Positions 62,878 to 64,000 of a stretch of DNA of 64,000 nucleotides are shown here, piece after piece. Position 1 is the first letter of the stretch, and every line of letters starts with the position of its first letter. The notes below the pieces were generated by a model, which had not been told where the DNA came from, searched no databases, and was given only the letters and a program-made list of their open reading frames with translations. The translations under genes were made by a program, and so were the position numbers. The DNA is taken from contig CAWIXS010000023.1 in the NCBI GenBank assembly GCA_963840075.1, forward strand, positions 1 to 64,000, read 5' to 3'. Origin of the DNA: AWTP1-13 sp963840075 (GTDB lineage: Bacteria > Pseudomonadota > Alphaproteobacteria > Rhizobiales > Hyphomicrobiaceae).

Positions 62878-63297
62878 ATGGGAAATCAGGTGCTGATCCC
62901 CGAGCGGTTCTTTGCCGAGCTGGACCGGCTCGGCACCGCCGTGGTGCGCCAGCGGCTCGCAGCGGGAGCGTGGGGCAAGGCCGGCCAGAAGGCGAAGCTC
63001 GTCAGGCTGTGGCTCGCCGACAACGACCGCAAGGTTGCTGCCGCGAGGCAGGGGGCAGACTCCTCTCGCCAGGCCCCTCGCTCGATCGCGGGCGCCGGAG
63101 GCGAGGGGTCCGACCCCTTCCCAGGCCCGCATGAGGCCGTCCGGCGCTCTGCCGCCGCGGCCGAGGAGAGCGCCGACCTCGCCGAGTCGGCCTATGCCAT
63201 CGCCAGGGACGCGAACTTCAGGGCGGCCCTGGCGCTCGCCATCGCCGCAGCCTCGCTCCTCGTGCACCTGATGCTGGTGTTCGTGCGGCCTGCGTGA
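62878..63297 (+). CDS. hypothetical protein with C-terminal membrane helix
   Basis: A 139-residue protein with QVLIPERFFAELDRLGTAVV, AKLVRLWLADNDRKVAAARQ, and near the end an Ala-rich helix AAAAEESADLAESAYAIARD and a membrane segment ALALAIAAASLLVHLMLVFV. The middle (about residues 58-83, QGADSS...EGSDPFPG) comes from a palindromic repeat in the coding sequence. The start ATG at 62878 follows no strong ribosome binding site. No family was recognised. Confidence 0.5.
   Translation: MGNQVLIPERFFAELDRLGTAVVRQRLAAGAWGKAGQKAKLVRLWLADNDRKVAAARQGADSSRQAPRSIAGAGGEGSDPFPGPHEAVRRSAAAAEESADLAESAYAIARDANFRAALALAIAAASLLVHLMLVFVRPA
63055..63119. repeat. GGGGTCAGACCCCTCGCC palindromic repeat, copy 4, within coding sequence
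   Basis: GGGGGCAGACTCCTCTCGCC and the reverse end GGCGAGGGGTCCGACCCC. It lies in frame inside the 62878 ORF. Confidence 0.6.
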
Positions 63298-63322
63298 CCG
63301 CGGGCGGCGCCCGCGTCAGGCG

Positions 63323-64000
63323 TCAGGCGGTCTGCAGCTCGGCCTTCACCCAGCGCGCCAGGAAGCCGTCGAGCCAGGCCTGCACCTTGGGGGCGTGGGC
63401 GATGTGCCCGCTGATGTGCTCCTCCGGCGCGTGCACGCCCTTCATGCGCGGCGCGGCCAGCCAGCGGGAGGTCCAGCGGTGCACCTGCGCGAAGGTGATC
63501 TCTGGGTGGAACTGGACGCCCACCGCCGCCGGCCCGTAGGCGAAGGCCTGGTTGGGGAAGGCGCCGCTGGAGGTGGCAAGCCGCCGCGCGCCGTGCGGCA
63601 GCTCGCAGCCCTCGCGGTGCCATTGGTAGACATGGTCCGGGAACGGCCCGACCGCGTGGCCCTCGGGCGTCGTCTCGATCGGGTAGTAGCCCATCTCCGC
63701 CCGCTCCTCGGGGTCGAAGCCGACCTTGGCGCCGAGATGCGCGGTCAGCATCTGGGCGCCCAGGCAGATGCCGAGCAGCGGGGCCTTCGCCTCGAGCGCG
63801 ACGCGGATCCATTCGATCTCGCGGCGCACGAACGCGTCGGCGTCGTTGGCGCTCATCGGCCCGCCGAAGATCACCGCGCCGCAGTGGTGGGCCAGCGTCT
63901 CGGGCAGCGGATCGCCGAAGCGGGGCTTGCGGACGTCGAGGGGAAAGCCGTTGCGCACGAGCCACTGGCCGACGTGGCCGGCGTTGGAGCTCTCCTGATG
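63323..64000 (-). CDS. class I glutamine amidotransferase (GMP-synthase-like), 5' end beyond the window
   Basis: The last 225 residues of a class I glutamine amidotransferase. LLGICLGAQMLTAHLG contains the nucleophile Cys, and VGVQFHPEITF carries the catalytic His-Glu pair. HQESSNAGHVGQWL at the window edge is N-terminal text of the family. GAVIFGGPMSANDADAFVRR is also standard. The enzyme releases ammonia from glutamine for an unknown acceptor or hydrolyses gamma-glutamyl compounds; no synthetase domain is seen. The start lies past 64000. Confidence 0.88.
   Translation of the reverse strand, partial: HQESSNAGHVGQWLVRNGFPLDVRKPRFGDPLPETLAHHCGAVIFGGPMSANDADAFVRREIEWIRVALEAKAPLLGICLGAQMLTAHLGAKVGFDPEERAEMGYYPIETTPEGHAVGPFPDHVYQWHREGCELPHGARRLATSSGAFPNQAFAYGPAAVGVQFHPEITFAQVHRWTSRWLAAPRMKGVHAPEEHISGHIAHAPKVQAWLDGFLARWVKAELQTA

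Overview
The window is GC-rich, densely packed bacterial DNA that most resembles an alphaproteobacterium (Hyphomicrobiales-like). Supporting signs are two GTTC-N7-GTTC SOS boxes (the alphaproteobacterial LexA pattern), a HWE-type histidine kinase, DUF2852 and DUF459 proteins, and many GTG/TTG starts and ATGA overlaps. No rRNA, tRNA or CRISPR array was recognised. Assignments come from reading motifs and family-typical sequence by eye; no database search was run.

Layout. 1-2.2 kb: a selenium-binding protein cut by the window edge, a broken aminoglycoside phosphotransferase and a TetR C-terminal remnant. 2.2-17.7 kb: small membrane proteins, a luciferase-like monooxygenase, two alpha/beta hydrolases, a methyltransferase, galU, a lytic transglycosylase with a DUF459 protein, a ribosome hibernation factor, a ketopantoate-reductase-like gene and a secreted transglutaminase/TPR protein. 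17.7-22.7 kb: the stationary-phase set prkA-yeaH-spoVR. 23-25.7 kb: hisF and hisA, separated by a Uma2 gene and a MITE-like cassette. 25.8-34.2 kb: an SOS-controlled small gene, yebC, a MATE transporter, a His-rich secreted protein, msrB, a TPP enzyme, a REP array with its RAYT transposase, and a nicotinamidase. 34-46 kb: a solute-binding protein, ChaC-like and Nudix genes, hipBA with three operators, prfC, parDE, tex and a sensor kinase. 46-49 kb: nitronate monooxygenase divergent from a dienoyl-CoA reductase/enoyl-CoA hydratase pair. 58-62 kb: a three-subunit molybdenum hydroxylase like 4-hydroxybenzoyl-CoA reductase. 63.3 kb to the end: a partial glutamine amidotransferase.

The most unusual region is 49.5-58 kb. 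On the minus strand, two tiny coupled ORFs, a YcaO-domain protein, an animal-type heme peroxidase and a 125-residue protein lie in one run that ends at a strong hairpin. A second peroxidase and a 136-residue homologue of the small protein lie nearby on the plus strand. Both small proteins end in RIGDYSI-x-MCG. A SARP/BTAD-type regulator lies between the two halves. YcaO proteins activate backbone amides in peptide natural products, so this looks like an uncharacterised RiPP-like or protein-modification locus; that function is inference.

Two features affect the whole window. Several families of palindromic repeats sit between genes, often supplying the TAG stop of the preceding gene, and one (GTAGGGTGCAA...) travels with a RAYT transposase. 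Also, at least nine otherwise intact genes, including prfC, tex and the large hydroxylase subunit, are broken by indels of one or two bases, several in homopolymers or CGCG runs. That pattern fits sequencing or assembly error better than gene decay, so these are annotated as single frameshifted genes.
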